Assembly (NCBI GenBank): GCA_009885415.1
Contig: VFKU01000236.1
Span: 1-9,712, forward strand
DNA length: 9,712 bases
From: Rhodothermota bacterium
Lineage (GTDB): Bacteria > Hydrogenedentota > Hydrogenedentia > Hydrogenedentales > GCA-2746185
Direction: 5' to 3'
Numbering within the stretch: the first letter of the stretch is position 1; every line of letters begins with the position of its first letter. Shown here in pieces: positions 1 to 6,543 of the stretch. The position numbers were made by a program, and so were the translations under genes. The notes under the pieces were generated by a model. That model saw nothing but the letters and a program-made list of their open reading frames with translations. It ran no database searches and had not been told where the DNA came from.

Positions 1-528
1 CTCACGAGCCGCTCGGCAAACGTGTACTTCAAAAACGTGCAGGTGTCGAAGGACGCGGTGATTACGAAATGCGCCGAGGATGCGTTCCGGAAGACGCTCA
101 ACGTCGCCAACGTGTGCATCGCGGCGGATTCGATCGGCGGCGGCGACTATATCCACAAGCTCACAGTCGCCTACGCGAAGGAGCGCACCCAGTTCGGCAA
201 ACAAATTGGCTCGTTCCAGGCCGTTAAGCATCCCCTCGTGGACATGCTCGGGGAGCTTGAGTCGGCCAAGTCTGCGACCTACTACGCGGCGTGGGCACTC
301 GACGCGGGCAGCCCCGACGCGGACGCGGCCGTCGCGATCGCGCGCAACACGGCGACGCAGTCGTATCGCAACACGACGAACGGGTGCTTGCAAGCGCACG
401 GCGGCATCGGGTTCACGTGGGAGTACGACCTGCATATGTTCCTGAAGCGCGCGAAACATAACCAGCACCTGTACGGCTCGTCACACGATTACGACGAGAT
501 CATTTGTAAGAAGGCGCTGGGTATCTAA
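1..528 (+). CDS. Acyl-CoA dehydrogenase, C-terminal part (5' end outside window)
   Basis: This is the last 175 or so residues of an acyl-CoA dehydrogenase, a cytoplasmic FAD enzyme that makes the alpha,beta double bond in acyl-CoA thioesters. The frame is open from base 1, so the GTG at 22 is an internal codon and not the start. The visible part is the C-terminal alpha-helical domain. It has the family signature around YAKERTQFGKQIGSFQAVKH (about bases 169-228), which contacts FAD across the dimer, and then the QAHGGIGFTWEYDLH segment near bases 391-435, typical of this superfamily. The gene ends with TAA at 526-528. The substrate cannot be told from this fragment, and I do not see the MCAD-type C-terminal catalytic glutamate context. 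The next gene is convergent, so this is the end of its transcript. Confidence 0.93.
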   Translation, partial: LTSRSANVYFKNVQVSKDAVITKCAEDAFRKTLNVANVCIAADSIGGGDYIHKLTVAYAKERTQFGKQIGSFQAVKHPLVDMLGELESAKSATYYAAWALDAGSPDADAAVAIARNTATQSYRNTTNGCLQAHGGIGFTWEYDLHMFLKRAKHNQHLYGSSHDYDEIICKKALGI

Positions 529-553
529 GACTCTTAGCCTGAGGCGTTGACCA

Positions 554-587
554 AAGGGCCTCCACCGCAACCGCGGTGGAGGCCCTT
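554..587. terminator. Strong hairpin between convergent genes, probable bidirectional terminator
   Basis: A perfect 15-bp stem (554-568 with 573-587) closes on the tetraloop AACC. It lies 25 bases after the acyl-CoA dehydrogenase stop and downstream of the hemE stop on the other strand. The stem is symmetric, so it would form in either transcript. Neither side is followed by a clear T-tract, so intrinsic termination is inferred from stem strength and position. The hairpin could instead mainly protect the 3' ends. Confidence 0.7.
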
Positions 588-640
588 CCTCGTCGTAGTC
601 CGTAGTGCCATCGCCTATCTATTTTGCGGATTCCTAGGCT

Positions 641-669
641 TCGTCCGCGGTTTCACAATCCGCGGACGA
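641..669 (-). terminator. Hairpin spanning the hemE stop codon
   Basis: A perfect 10-bp stem (641-650 with 660-669) has a 9-nt loop that contains the hemE stop codon (TCA on the + strand, 653-655). The last few hemE codons therefore form one arm. On the - strand it is followed by an A-rich rather than T-rich sequence, so a 3'-end stabiliser or RNA-processing structure is as likely as a terminator. Confidence 0.45.
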
Positions 670-1678
670 GACGCACGAGGTACTCGACGTGTTCAAACGG
701 CGTCTCGCGCAAGAGGCCGTGGTCGAGGTTGAAGATGTGACCGTGGCGTCCGCCGGACTCGACGATCGCGCGCGCCGAACGCTCGATGGCGTCGAGCGGG
801 CCGGTGCACAGCAACTGGTTGCTGAGGTTGCCCTGGATGACGCGATTCGCGCCCGCGACCTTGCGCGCGGCGGCGATCGTCCCGCGGCTGTGAATGCTGA
901 GGATGTCCGCGCCAGAAGCGTGCAGGTCAGCGACTTCGTCCCATTCACGTGCAAACATGATGGTCGGCGCGCGGCCGCGCAGTGCGTCGAAGATGCGCTG
1001 CTGACAAGGCAACGCCAGCGATCGATATAACGCCGGCGTGAGCAGGTTCGCCGCCGACTCGAAAAGCTGCACCGCAAACGCGCCGGATTCGATCTGGTAT
1101 TGCAGATACTCGATCGTCATTTCCGTCAGCTTATCGAGCAGTTCGCGCGTCGCTGCAGGTTGTTTGGCGAAGAAGTCCATCGCCTTCGGCGCCGATGCGC
1201 CGAAGCTCTTGCCCTCGATCATGAACACCGCCAGCGTCAGCGGCGCGCCGGCGAAGCCGAGCACGGGCAATTCGCCGTCCAGCGAGCGCAGAACATTCCG
1301 AAAAGTTTGCCCGATGAAGGGCAGTTCCGCTGCGACATCGAAGCGCCGCAGTTTGGCGACGTCCGCTGTGTCCCGGATCGGGCTCGCGGTCACCGGTCCC
1401 GGCCTGAACACGAAAGGACAGCCCATCGGCGTGAGCGGCGTGAGGATGTCCTGGAAATAGATGATCGCGTCGACGCCGATGCGCTTGGGCAACAGCGAAA
1501 CCTCTGCTGCGACGTCGGGATCAGAGAAGAGCGCTTCCAGCGGCCGGCCGTCCTTCTCGCGTAGCGCGTTGTACCGCGGGTCGGTGCGGCCCGCCTGGCG
1601 CATGAGCCAGATCGGCGGGCGGGGAGTCGCCTCGCCCCGGGCCGCGCGCGCGAAGAGGTTATTTCGTAGAGGCGGCAT
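653..1678 (-). CDS. hemE: Uroporphyrinogen decarboxylase (HemE), divergent
   Basis: The product is a 341-residue homologue of HemE, the cytoplasmic enzyme that decarboxylates the four acetate side chains of uroporphyrinogen III to give coproporphyrinogen III in heme synthesis. The N-terminal signature PPIWLMRQAGR (residues 21-31) supplies the two conserved arginines, R27 and R31. FQDILTPL holds the key Asp (D77), GFAGAPLTLA is at 141-150, and FNLDHG near the C-terminus has the conserved His (H320). Length is close to the usual 340-355. I chose the ATG at 1676-1678 because homology begins at residues 5-9; the frame is open to 1756, but that extension is Arg/Gly-rich and overlaps the upstream gene. 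Several usually conserved positions differ: the active-site Tyr is Phe (F152), NLDP reads NLSN (residues 284-287), and the usual GLDW reads LSIHS. It may be a divergent lineage version or a paralogue with altered activity. It lies 14 bases after the small membrane-protein gene and is probably co-transcribed with it. Confidence 0.9.
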   Translation of the reverse strand: MPPLRNNLFARAARGEATPRPPIWLMRQAGRTDPRYNALREKDGRPLEALFSDPDVAAEVSLLPKRIGVDAIIYFQDILTPLTPMGCPFVFRPGPVTASPIRDTADVAKLRRFDVAAELPFIGQTFRNVLRSLDGELPVLGFAGAPLTLAVFMIEGKSFGASAPKAMDFFAKQPAATRELLDKLTEMTIEYLQYQIESGAFAVQLFESAANLLTPALYRSLALPCQQRIFDALRGRAPTIMFAREWDEVADLHASGADILSIHSRGTIAAARKVAGANRVIQGNLSNQLLCTGPLDAIERSARAIVESGGRHGHIFNLDHGLLRETPFEHVEYLVRLVRGL

Positions 1679-1692
1679 GGGGCCCGGCGGAC

Positions 1693-1848
1693 TCAGTCGG
1701 CCGCGCGGCGCGTAAACACCGTCGCCACCATGCCGACGGCGGCGACCACGCCCCATACGGTCAGCGAACCGGCGTGAATCTTGCCGATATAGGTCAGGAA
1801 AGACCCGAGCAACCCGGCAATCGTGACGAGGATGGCAACAAGATGCAT
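1693..1848 (-). CDS. Small two-helix membrane protein (51 aa) upstream of hemE
   Basis: The frame runs from ATG at 1846-1848 to TGA at 1693-1695 and encodes 51 residues beginning MHLVAILVTIAGLLGSFLTY. An in-frame TAA lies just upstream, so this is the only possible ATG start. Two hydrophobic stretches (about residues 2-20 and 29-45) flank a short loop IGKIHAGS, and the protein ends in a basic tail TRRAAD, a credible helical hairpin for the inner membrane. It ends 14 bases before the hemE start on the same strand. No strong Shine-Dalgarno sequence is visible, only a G-run 12-16 bases upstream. I do not recognise the family. Support comes from the clean membrane-protein pattern and operon-like spacing, and a chance ORF in GC-rich DNA remains possible. 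Confidence 0.6.
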   Translation of the reverse strand: MHLVAILVTIAGLLGSFLTYIGKIHAGSLTVWGVVAAVGMVATVFTRRAAD

Positions 1849-1871
1849 AAGGTATTAAGCCCCCAGCGGTT

Positions 1872-1895
1872 GGGGCGACGGCCTCGCGTCGCTCC
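1872..1895. other. Hairpin in the divergent intergenic region
   Basis: Bases 1872-1880 pair with 1887-1895 (nine pairs, one of them G-T) around a 6-nt loop. It lies between the small membrane-protein gene and the DUF2339 gene, just upstream of the TATAAT. It could be a regulatory structure or operator, or simply GC-rich chance pairing. A smaller 5-bp hairpin (1861-1865 with 1871-1875) overlaps it and would compete. Confidence 0.25.
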
Positions 1896-1900
1896 CCGAG

Positions 1901-4561
1901 ATGCAGTATAATGCGGCGTGCCTAACATGCGGTAACGACGGGACTTGGGGGCCGCGCTTGGCCAGCGAATCTACTCCACCTCCAGACGATCACCACCGGA
2001 TCGGCGAGCTCGAGTCTCAAATCCGCGAACTCTCCGGGCTGGTCGAGATTCTCCTCGCCAAGCCGGAGAACCAGACCCCGGTCGAACCGCCCCCGGCGCG
2101 GCGCGGGCTGATGCGGCGCCGCGCGCCTTCGGCAGCGCTTGCGCGGCCGCTGGCGGGCGGCATGCTCGATGCGATGGGACGGGCCATCGGCGGCGTGGAA
2201 GGCGAGTCCTTCGAATCGCGGGTTGGCGGCATCTGGCTCGGTCGAATCGTCGCCGTCCTCTTCATGACCTTCTTTGTGCTCGGCGCGCTCATTACTGTGC
2301 AAGACGAAAGGCTCGGCCCGGCCTGGAAGGTCGGCGCGGGCTACGCCATCGCCGCCGCCGCGATCGCCTACGGCATGTACAAACGCCGCGACGACAGTCT
2401 CTTCCCGCAAACGATGCTCGGCTCCGGCCTCGCCGCGCTCTATTTCACCACCTATGCCGCGTTCTTCATCGATACGACGCGGCTGGTGGATTCGCCGCGC
2501 GCGGGCATCGGCGTGCTCACGGCCGCGCTGATCCTCGTCGCCGTGATCGCGCACGTCCGCCGCAGCGAGACCGCCGCCGGAATCACATTGTTCTTAATCT
2601 ACTACACCGTCCTGCTCAGCCTCGCCAACAGCCTGACCGAAGACAACATCGTCTACGCCTTCATCACCTGCAGCTCGGTCGCCCTGGTCGCGTTGGTCTT
2701 CCATCTTACTCACCGCTGGCTCTTCGTCACCTGGGCCGCGCTCATCGCCACGCAACTGACCTATATCTATTTCTTTAAGGTGCAGCCGCCTGCGCTCGAC
2801 GTCTCGGAAGAAACCTACTTCTGGATATCGAACGGCTTTCTCACGCTCATCTTCGTGGTGTTCTCGATCGCCTGCGTGACCGATGCTCACCGCTCGGGCG
2901 AATATCGCCGGACCGTCGTGCCGATGGCCGGCGTAAATTCCTTCGTCTACCTCGGCCTCACCTGGCTCGCGGTGCGCGTGCGCTTCCCTGAATACGAATG
3001 GGCCTTTCGCTTCGGCCAATCTTCGATGTTCATCGCGTTCGCGGTCTACGCGCATTTCGCCGGGCAACGCCGGAACTACCTCTTCCAAATCTTCGCCGCG
3101 AAGGCCTTCATCGTGTTCACGCTCGCGTTGCAGTCTTATCTCTCGCACGGATGGCTCCTCGTCGCGATGTCGATCGAGTGCCTCGCGCTGGGCTTGGCGT
3201 ATTTGCGCAGCGGCCTGGTGATCTTCAAGGTTTTCGGCCAGGGGATGCTCCTGATTACGCTCGTGGGCTGCCTTTTGTCTATTCCCTCGGCCCGCGAAGT
3301 GCAGGTGCTCGGCTACGTGCTGCCCGCGCGATGGTTCTCCGCGGTCGGTGCTGCGCTCGTGTGGTGCATCGTCGCGTGGTTCTATCACCACTACGTGCAG
3401 CGCCTGCCCGCCGAGCGCCGCACGCTGAAGGGGCAGTGGTTCCTCGCGGACACCCGGCTGGACTTCTCCGGATGGGCGATGGCCCTCCTCCACGCCTGCG
3501 CCGCCGCGCTCGTGCTCATGGCAATCACCATCCTCGATCTCGATAGCGACCCGCGCATGCCATTCCTGCTCGCGGGCGAAGGCATCCTCATGGCGATCGT
3601 CGGCGTCATCCTCGCCACACCACAGGTCGAAGTCGCCAGCGTGCTGCTCCTCATCGGCTCGCACGCCTGCTACCATTCCTTCCTTATTCTCAACGTGCCA
3701 GGATTCGAAACACAGTCTTTCTTCGTCACCTACGCCTTGATCGTCGCGCTTCTCACCTTCCTCGGCGGCCACCTCTGGGAGCGCTACCTCAACCGTATCC
3801 AGGGTGGTACTCAGTGGGAACACGACTCGATGGCCTCCATCCCCTTCATGGCCGCCGTATTCATGCTGTTCACGCTCGCGGAGCGCCGCCTCGATGCCTC
3901 GATCAGCGCGATCGGCGGGCTGGGCCTGGCGGTGTGCATGCTTTATGCCGGCAGCGTGACGCGGCTCGTGGGGCTGCGCTTTGGCGGTATTTTGACGCTC
4001 GGGCTCGCTTCGTCGAGTTACACGCGCTATCTGCTCGATCCTTCCTTCGATTTGCACGGAGATCGGACCGTGCTGACCGGCCTTGTCGCGGCGCTGCTCT
4101 TCTACGCGACCGCCGAGCGCGCCTGCCTGGCCTGGGAGCGCAAGTACGGCCGTCAGGGACCGTGGGTGGGTCTGCTGCGCACCGGCGTCGTAATCGCCGG
4201 GGCCATGGTCGGATTGATCGGCCTGTGGCGCTGGGCGCCGGAACGTTCGCTTACCTTGTATTGGCTCGGGCTCGCCGTCGGCGCCATGGCCCTCGGGTTG
4301 CTGTTCTGGGAGCGGCGATACCGCTGGGCGGCGCTGGTGATCTACATGGGTTTCGTGGTCGGCCGCGCGATGCTTCACGATTTGCGCAATCTTGAACTGA
4401 TACCGCGCTTCCTCTCCATCGGCGCGCTCACTGTGCCGGGTCTGCTCATCTTCTGGGGATATTCGGAGTACCGCTCGCGGCACCTGCGGCGCTTGCGCGA
4501 GCAGAAGGCCCTGCGGGAAAGAGGCGGCGAAGAACCGACACAGGACACACCGCAATCGTGA
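1901..4561 (+). CDS. DUF2339 family polytopic membrane protein
   Basis: This is a very hydrophobic protein of up to 886 residues with some twenty or more predicted membrane helices, of the DUF2339 (COG5373) family of unknown function. The order is a polar N-terminus, a short predicted coiled coil (about residues 33-53), a Pro/Arg-rich linker, then the family entry segment ESRVGGIWLGRIVAVLFMTF with its first helix near 116-133. After it come LGPAWKVGAGYAIAAAAIAYG and MLGSGLAALYFTTYAAF, which match the conserved family core. Repeated helices fill the rest, and a charged tail (about 860-886) ends it. The start is uncertain: ATG at 1901 gives the longest frame, but a perfect TATAAT lies at 1907-1912 and the first 19 residues look unlike the family. 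TTG at 1958 is a credible alternative. The stop overlaps the next gene's GTG by four bases, so the two are translationally coupled. The substrate or role is unknown. Confidence 0.88.
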   Translation: MQYNAACLTCGNDGTWGPRLASESTPPPDDHHRIGELESQIRELSGLVEILLAKPENQTPVEPPPARRGLMRRRAPSAALARPLAGGMLDAMGRAIGGVEGESFESRVGGIWLGRIVAVLFMTFFVLGALITVQDERLGPAWKVGAGYAIAAAAIAYGMYKRRDDSLFPQTMLGSGLAALYFTTYAAFFIDTTRLVDSPRAGIGVLTAALILVAVIAHVRRSETAAGITLFLIYYTVLLSLANSLTEDNIVYAFITCSSVALVALVFHLTHRWLFVTWAALIATQLTYIYFFKVQPPALDVSEETYFWISNGFLTLIFVVFSIACVTDAHRSGEYRRTVVPMAGVNSFVYLGLTWLAVRVRFPEYEWAFRFGQSSMFIAFAVYAHFAGQRRNYLFQIFAAKAFIVFTLALQSYLSHGWLLVAMSIECLALGLAYLRSGLVIFKVFGQGMLLITLVGCLLSIPSAREVQVLGYVLPARWFSAVGAALVWCIVAWFYHHYVQRLPAERRTLKGQWFLADTRLDFSGWAMALLHACAAALVLMAITILDLDSDPRMPFLLAGEGILMAIVGVILATPQVEVASVLLLIGSHACYHSFLILNVPGFETQSFFVTYALIVALLTFLGGHLWERYLNRIQGGTQWEHDSMASIPFMAAVFMLFTLAERRLDASISAIGGLGLAVCMLYAGSVTRLVGLRFGGILTLGLASSSYTRYLLDPSFDLHGDRTVLTGLVAALLFYATAERACLAWERKYGRQGPWVGLLRTGVVIAGAMVGLIGLWRWAPERSLTLYWLGLAVGAMALGLLFWERRYRWAALVIYMGFVVGRAMLHDLRNLELIPRFLSIGALTVPGLLIFWGYSEYRSRHLRRLREQKALRERGGEEPTQDTPQS
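1907..1912 (+). promoter_or_regulatory. Perfect -10 box (TATAAT), probable promoter of the DUF2339-cca operon
   Basis: TATAAT matches the sigma-70 -10 consensus exactly in DNA that is otherwise GC-rich. No good -35 box stands 16-18 bases upstream; the hexamer there is about TCGCGT. If the box is used, transcription starts near 1919-1920, after the ATG at 1901. That argues for a later translation start at the TTG at 1958, which is preceded by a GGGGG run. Confidence 0.4.
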
Positions 4562-5868
4562 GTGCTTCGCGCGAGGCCGCGCTCGGAGTCTGCCGGCGGC
4601 TCACCGAGGCCGGCCATCGCGCGCTCTTCGCCGGCGGCTGCGTGCGCGACGAATTGCTCGGCAATCTTCCAAAGGACTACGACGTTGCGACCTCGGCGAA
4701 ACCGGACGAGGTCGAAAAACTCTTCAAGCGCGTGATTACCGTCGGCAAGGCCTTCGGCGTACAGGTCGTGCAAATCGGCGACGTTAACATCGAAGTCGCC
4801 ACCTTCCGTTGGGACGGTCCCTACCTCGACGGCCGGCGGCCGGTCACCGTTGAATATCGAGACGAACAACAGGACGCGATGCGCCGCGATTTCACCGTCA
4901 ATGCGCTGTTCTTCGACCCGATCAAACAAGAAGTGCTCGATTATGCGGGTGGCCGCGAGGACCTCGCAAAGCAAGTGATCCGTGCGGTCGGTGTCGCGCG
5001 GGACCGCTTCATGGAGGATCATCTGCGGCTCCTGCGCTGCGTGCGCTTCGCGGCGCAGCTCGATTTCGCGATCGTTCCGGAGACCTTCGCGGCCGTGAAG
5101 GAACTCGCGCATCTCATCAAGAAGACCAGCCCCGAGCGCGTGCGCGACGAGTTGCTTCGCATCCTCACGCAGTCCCACGCGCACCGTGGGTTCATGCTGC
5201 TGGACGAGTCCGGGCTGCTGCCGCACCTCCTGCCGGAAATCTCGGCGATGAAGGGTGTCGAGCAGCCGCCGGAGTTTCATCCTGAGGGCGACGTCTTTGT
5301 TCACACGATGAAAATGCTCGAGATGATGGACACCTCCTCGCCGACGCTCGCGCTCGGCGTGCTCCTGCACGATGTCGGCAAGCCGCGCACGCAGACCTTC
5401 GAGGATCGCATCCGCTTCAACGGCCACGAGAAGGTCGGCGCGGAGATGGCTGCCGAGATCTGCGCACGGCTGCGGCTGTCCAATGCCGAGATCGACCGCG
5501 TCGTCTGGCTTGTCGGCCAGCACATGCGCGTATCGGCCGCGCAGGAGATGCGCGAGAGCAAGCTCAAGCGCCTCATCCGCGAGGAAGGTTTCGCGGAACT
5601 TCTCGATCTGCTTCGCATCGACTGCGCCTCGAGCCACCGCCGCATGGACACCTACGAGTGGTTGCGCGACCGCGCGGAGAAACTCGGCCCGGAAGAAGTC
5701 CGCCCCATGCCGCTCGTGACCGGCAACGACCTCATCGCCCTCGGCTACACGCCAGGACCGAAGTTTGCCGAGATCCTGCGCGCGATCGAGGACCTCCAGC
5801 TCGAAGGCGTACTCATGACGCGCGAGCAAGCGGTCGAGCATGTCTGTAAAAACTGGCCGAAAACCTGA
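4558..5868 (+). CDS. cca: CCA tRNA nucleotidyltransferase / poly(A) polymerase family protein with HD domain
   Basis: The 436-residue product belongs to the class II nucleotidyltransferases, which add CCA (or part of it) to tRNA 3' ends or poly(A) to RNA. The catalytic head has GGCVRD (residues 26-31) and the metal-binding DYD pair (D40, D42). Next are RRDFTVNAL (109-117) and the nucleotide-selecting EDHLRLLR (153-160) leading into VRFAAQLDF. An HD phosphohydrolase-type domain follows, with H249, the LLHDVGKP motif (H271, D272) and H290. The C-terminus carries GNDLIALGYTPGPKFAEIL and LEGVLMTREQA, as in HD-containing bacterial CCA enzymes. The start is GTG at 4558, set by the four-base overlap with the upstream stop and by homology beginning within 20 residues. 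CCA-adding activity is the likeliest, but CC-, A-adding or poly(A) specificity cannot be separated by eye. The link to the DUF2339 protein is only operon context. Confidence 0.9.
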   Translation: MSASREAALGVCRRLTEAGHRALFAGGCVRDELLGNLPKDYDVATSAKPDEVEKLFKRVITVGKAFGVQVVQIGDVNIEVATFRWDGPYLDGRRPVTVEYRDEQQDAMRRDFTVNALFFDPIKQEVLDYAGGREDLAKQVIRAVGVARDRFMEDHLRLLRCVRFAAQLDFAIVPETFAAVKELAHLIKKTSPERVRDELLRILTQSHAHRGFMLLDESGLLPHLLPEISAMKGVEQPPEFHPEGDVFVHTMKMLEMMDTSSPTLALGVLLHDVGKPRTQTFEDRIRFNGHEKVGAEMAAEICARLRLSNAEIDRVVWLVGQHMRVSAAQEMRESKLKRLIREEGFAELLDLLRIDCASSHRRMDTYEWLRDRAEKLGPEEVRPMPLVTGNDLIALGYTPGPKFAEILRAIEDLQLEGVLMTREQAVEHVCKNWPKT

Positions 5869-5890
5869 TCAAAGCTATCATTCACCACCG

Positions 5891-5920
5891 ATGAACGGTG
5901 ATGAACACAGATAGAACCGG
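5891..5920. repeat. Degenerate 10-bp tandem repeat (ATGAAC-based)
   Basis: Three consecutive 10-bp units read ATGAACGGTG, ATGAACACAG and ATAGAACCGG, starting 22 bases after the stop codon of the upstream gene. The flanking CACCG (5886-5890) can pair with CGGTG (5896-5900). The wording resembles the dispersed 'GATGAACACGGATGAACACAG' type of intergenic repeat that I recall from several environmental genomes, but that link is from memory. A weak terminator role is possible. Confidence 0.45.
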
Positions 5921-5968
5921 CCACTATTCGCCTGCGCGCTCTCTGACAAGTCCTCCTTATGACGGTGG

Positions 5969-5988
5969 CGCGGGCGTCCTCGCCCGCG
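5969..5988. repeat. Perfect 20-nt GC hairpin, probable dispersed palindromic repeat
   Basis: An 8-bp perfect stem CGCGGGCG/CGCCCGCG closes on the loop TCCT. The size and layout (8-bp GC stem, 4-nt loop) match the hairpin inside the helicase gene at 6881-6900, whose loop on the opposite strand reads TCCC. This suggests a family of short palindromic repeats, although the stem sequences differ. Confidence 0.5.
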
Positions 5989-6160
5989 TGTCCCCTATAT
6001 ACATTGCGCGGCTTGTTGCACTGGCGATGACGGCGGCGAGTCGGTGCAGGTGCGGGACAAAGGGGCCTGTTTCGACGCTGGCGGAATTGGGTGGGGAACG
6101 AAGGGTCACAGAAATGTGCAGCGATGAGTTCCGATCGGGACGACGCGTGCGACAGGCGCC

Positions 6161-6229
6161 CGTTTGGAGTTCCGCCTTCAGGCGGCGATTCCGTGTAAAG
6201 TGCGCCGCGTAAACGCGGAACTCCAAACG
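6161..6229. repeat. 69-nt symmetric palindromic element, two inverted half-units (REP/BIME-like)
   Basis: The outer arms 6161-6175 and 6215-6229 are a perfect 15-bp inverted repeat beginning CGTTTGGAGTTCCGC. Inside, 6172-6185 (CCGCCTTCAGGCGG) and 6205-6218 (CCGCGTAAACGCGG) are each 14-nt hairpins with a 6-bp stem. They start exactly where an 11-bp outer stem (6161-6171 with 6219-6229) would end. The element is therefore two inverted copies of one unit, a GTTTGGAGTT head plus a hairpin, separated by 19 bases. The two hairpins differ by a compensated base pair. This layout is typical of bacterial interspersed mosaic (REP) elements. No REP-associated transposase is in the window. Confidence 0.7.
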
Positions 6230-6420
6230 TGCTGCTTGCGGGACAAGGGAAAGATTGTTGACAGAAATCGAGAATTTTGAATTCGGGTCGTGGGAATTGA
6301 TCAGCGATTGGAGTGGCCCTGGTGGGGTTGAGGACTTGGGGTCGATTGCGGTCCGGGCTTTCCGGTTCCTCACTTGTTCTCGCAGCCTGAGCACGCGGGT
6401 CTACTTGCGTGCGGACGGGG

Positions 6421-6470
6421 AGATTCTTCGCTCCGCTCAGAATGACAAGATAAAAAGCTCAGAATGACAA
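6421..6470. repeat. Dispersed repeat of the 'CHSERSEES' type with a duplicated 14-mer
   Basis: AGATTCTTCGCTCCGCTCAG followed by AATGACA is a widespread intergenic repeat. Translated on the - strand it gives SCHSERSEESP, a well-known spurious protein string in public genomes. The 14-mer GCTCAGAATGACAA occurs twice here, exactly, at 6435-6448 and 6457-6470. The inner ATTCT and AGAAT can pair. The second copy ends 11 bases before the proposed -35 box of the helicase gene. Confidence 0.65.
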
Positions 6471-6481
6471 AGTAGTCCGGC

Positions 6482-6510
6482 TTGCTCTCTCTGGTAACTG
6501 ATGTTATATT
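6482..6510 (+). promoter_or_regulatory. Probable sigma-70 promoter of the helicase gene
   Basis: TTGCTC (6482-6487) and TATATT (6505-6510) stand exactly 17 bases apart. The -10 matches five of six consensus bases, and the -35 matches the strongest three (TTG). Transcription would begin near 6517, giving a leader of about 27 bases that holds the GGGGG ribosome-site candidate at 6534-6538. Confidence 0.5.
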
Positions 6511-6543
6511 CAGGTGTAGCCAAATGCAAGCACGGGGGCCGAT

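Larger units (their letters stand above)
5869..6543. other. Repeat-rich intergenic region without a convincing gene
   Basis: This gap of about 675 bp separates the tRNA nucleotidyltransferase gene from the helicase gene. The open frames in it translate into repeat-derived or arginine-rich sequence, lack ribosome sites and overlap on both strands. It holds at least four different repeat-like elements, listed separately, ending in a probable promoter. The stretches at about 5990-6160 and 6230-6420 show nothing I can name. The latter is less GC-rich than the flanking genes. Confidence 0.75.

Noticed and set aside
1679..1756. N-terminal extension of hemE to an ATG at 1756
   Set aside because: The extra 26 residues are Arg/Gly/Pro-rich, overlap the small membrane gene, and precede the point where family similarity begins.
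2594..4555. 653-aa - strand frame opposite the DUF2339 gene
   Set aside because: It is a charged, His/Glu/Arg-rich antisense shadow in GC-rich DNA; the + strand frame has clear family motifs and membrane periodicity.
4375..5841. 488-aa - strand frame opposite the tRNA nucleotidyltransferase gene
   Set aside because: It is antisense to a gene with all catalytic motifs, and its own translation resembles no protein family.
5898..6212. 104-aa + strand open frame after the tRNA nucleotidyltransferase gene
   Set aside because: It runs through palindromic repeats, is rich in Arg and Ser, has no ribosome site, and matches no family wording.
5957..6394. 145-aa - strand open frame in the same gap
   Set aside because: Its middle (LEFRVYAAHFTRNRRLKAEL) is the translation of the 69-nt palindromic element, so it is repeat-derived.
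5869..6543. Possible CRISPR array or tRNA/ncRNA gene in the repeat-rich gap
   Set aside because: The repeats are of different kinds, not evenly spaced copies of one unit, and no tRNA cloverleaf or known riboswitch core is seen.
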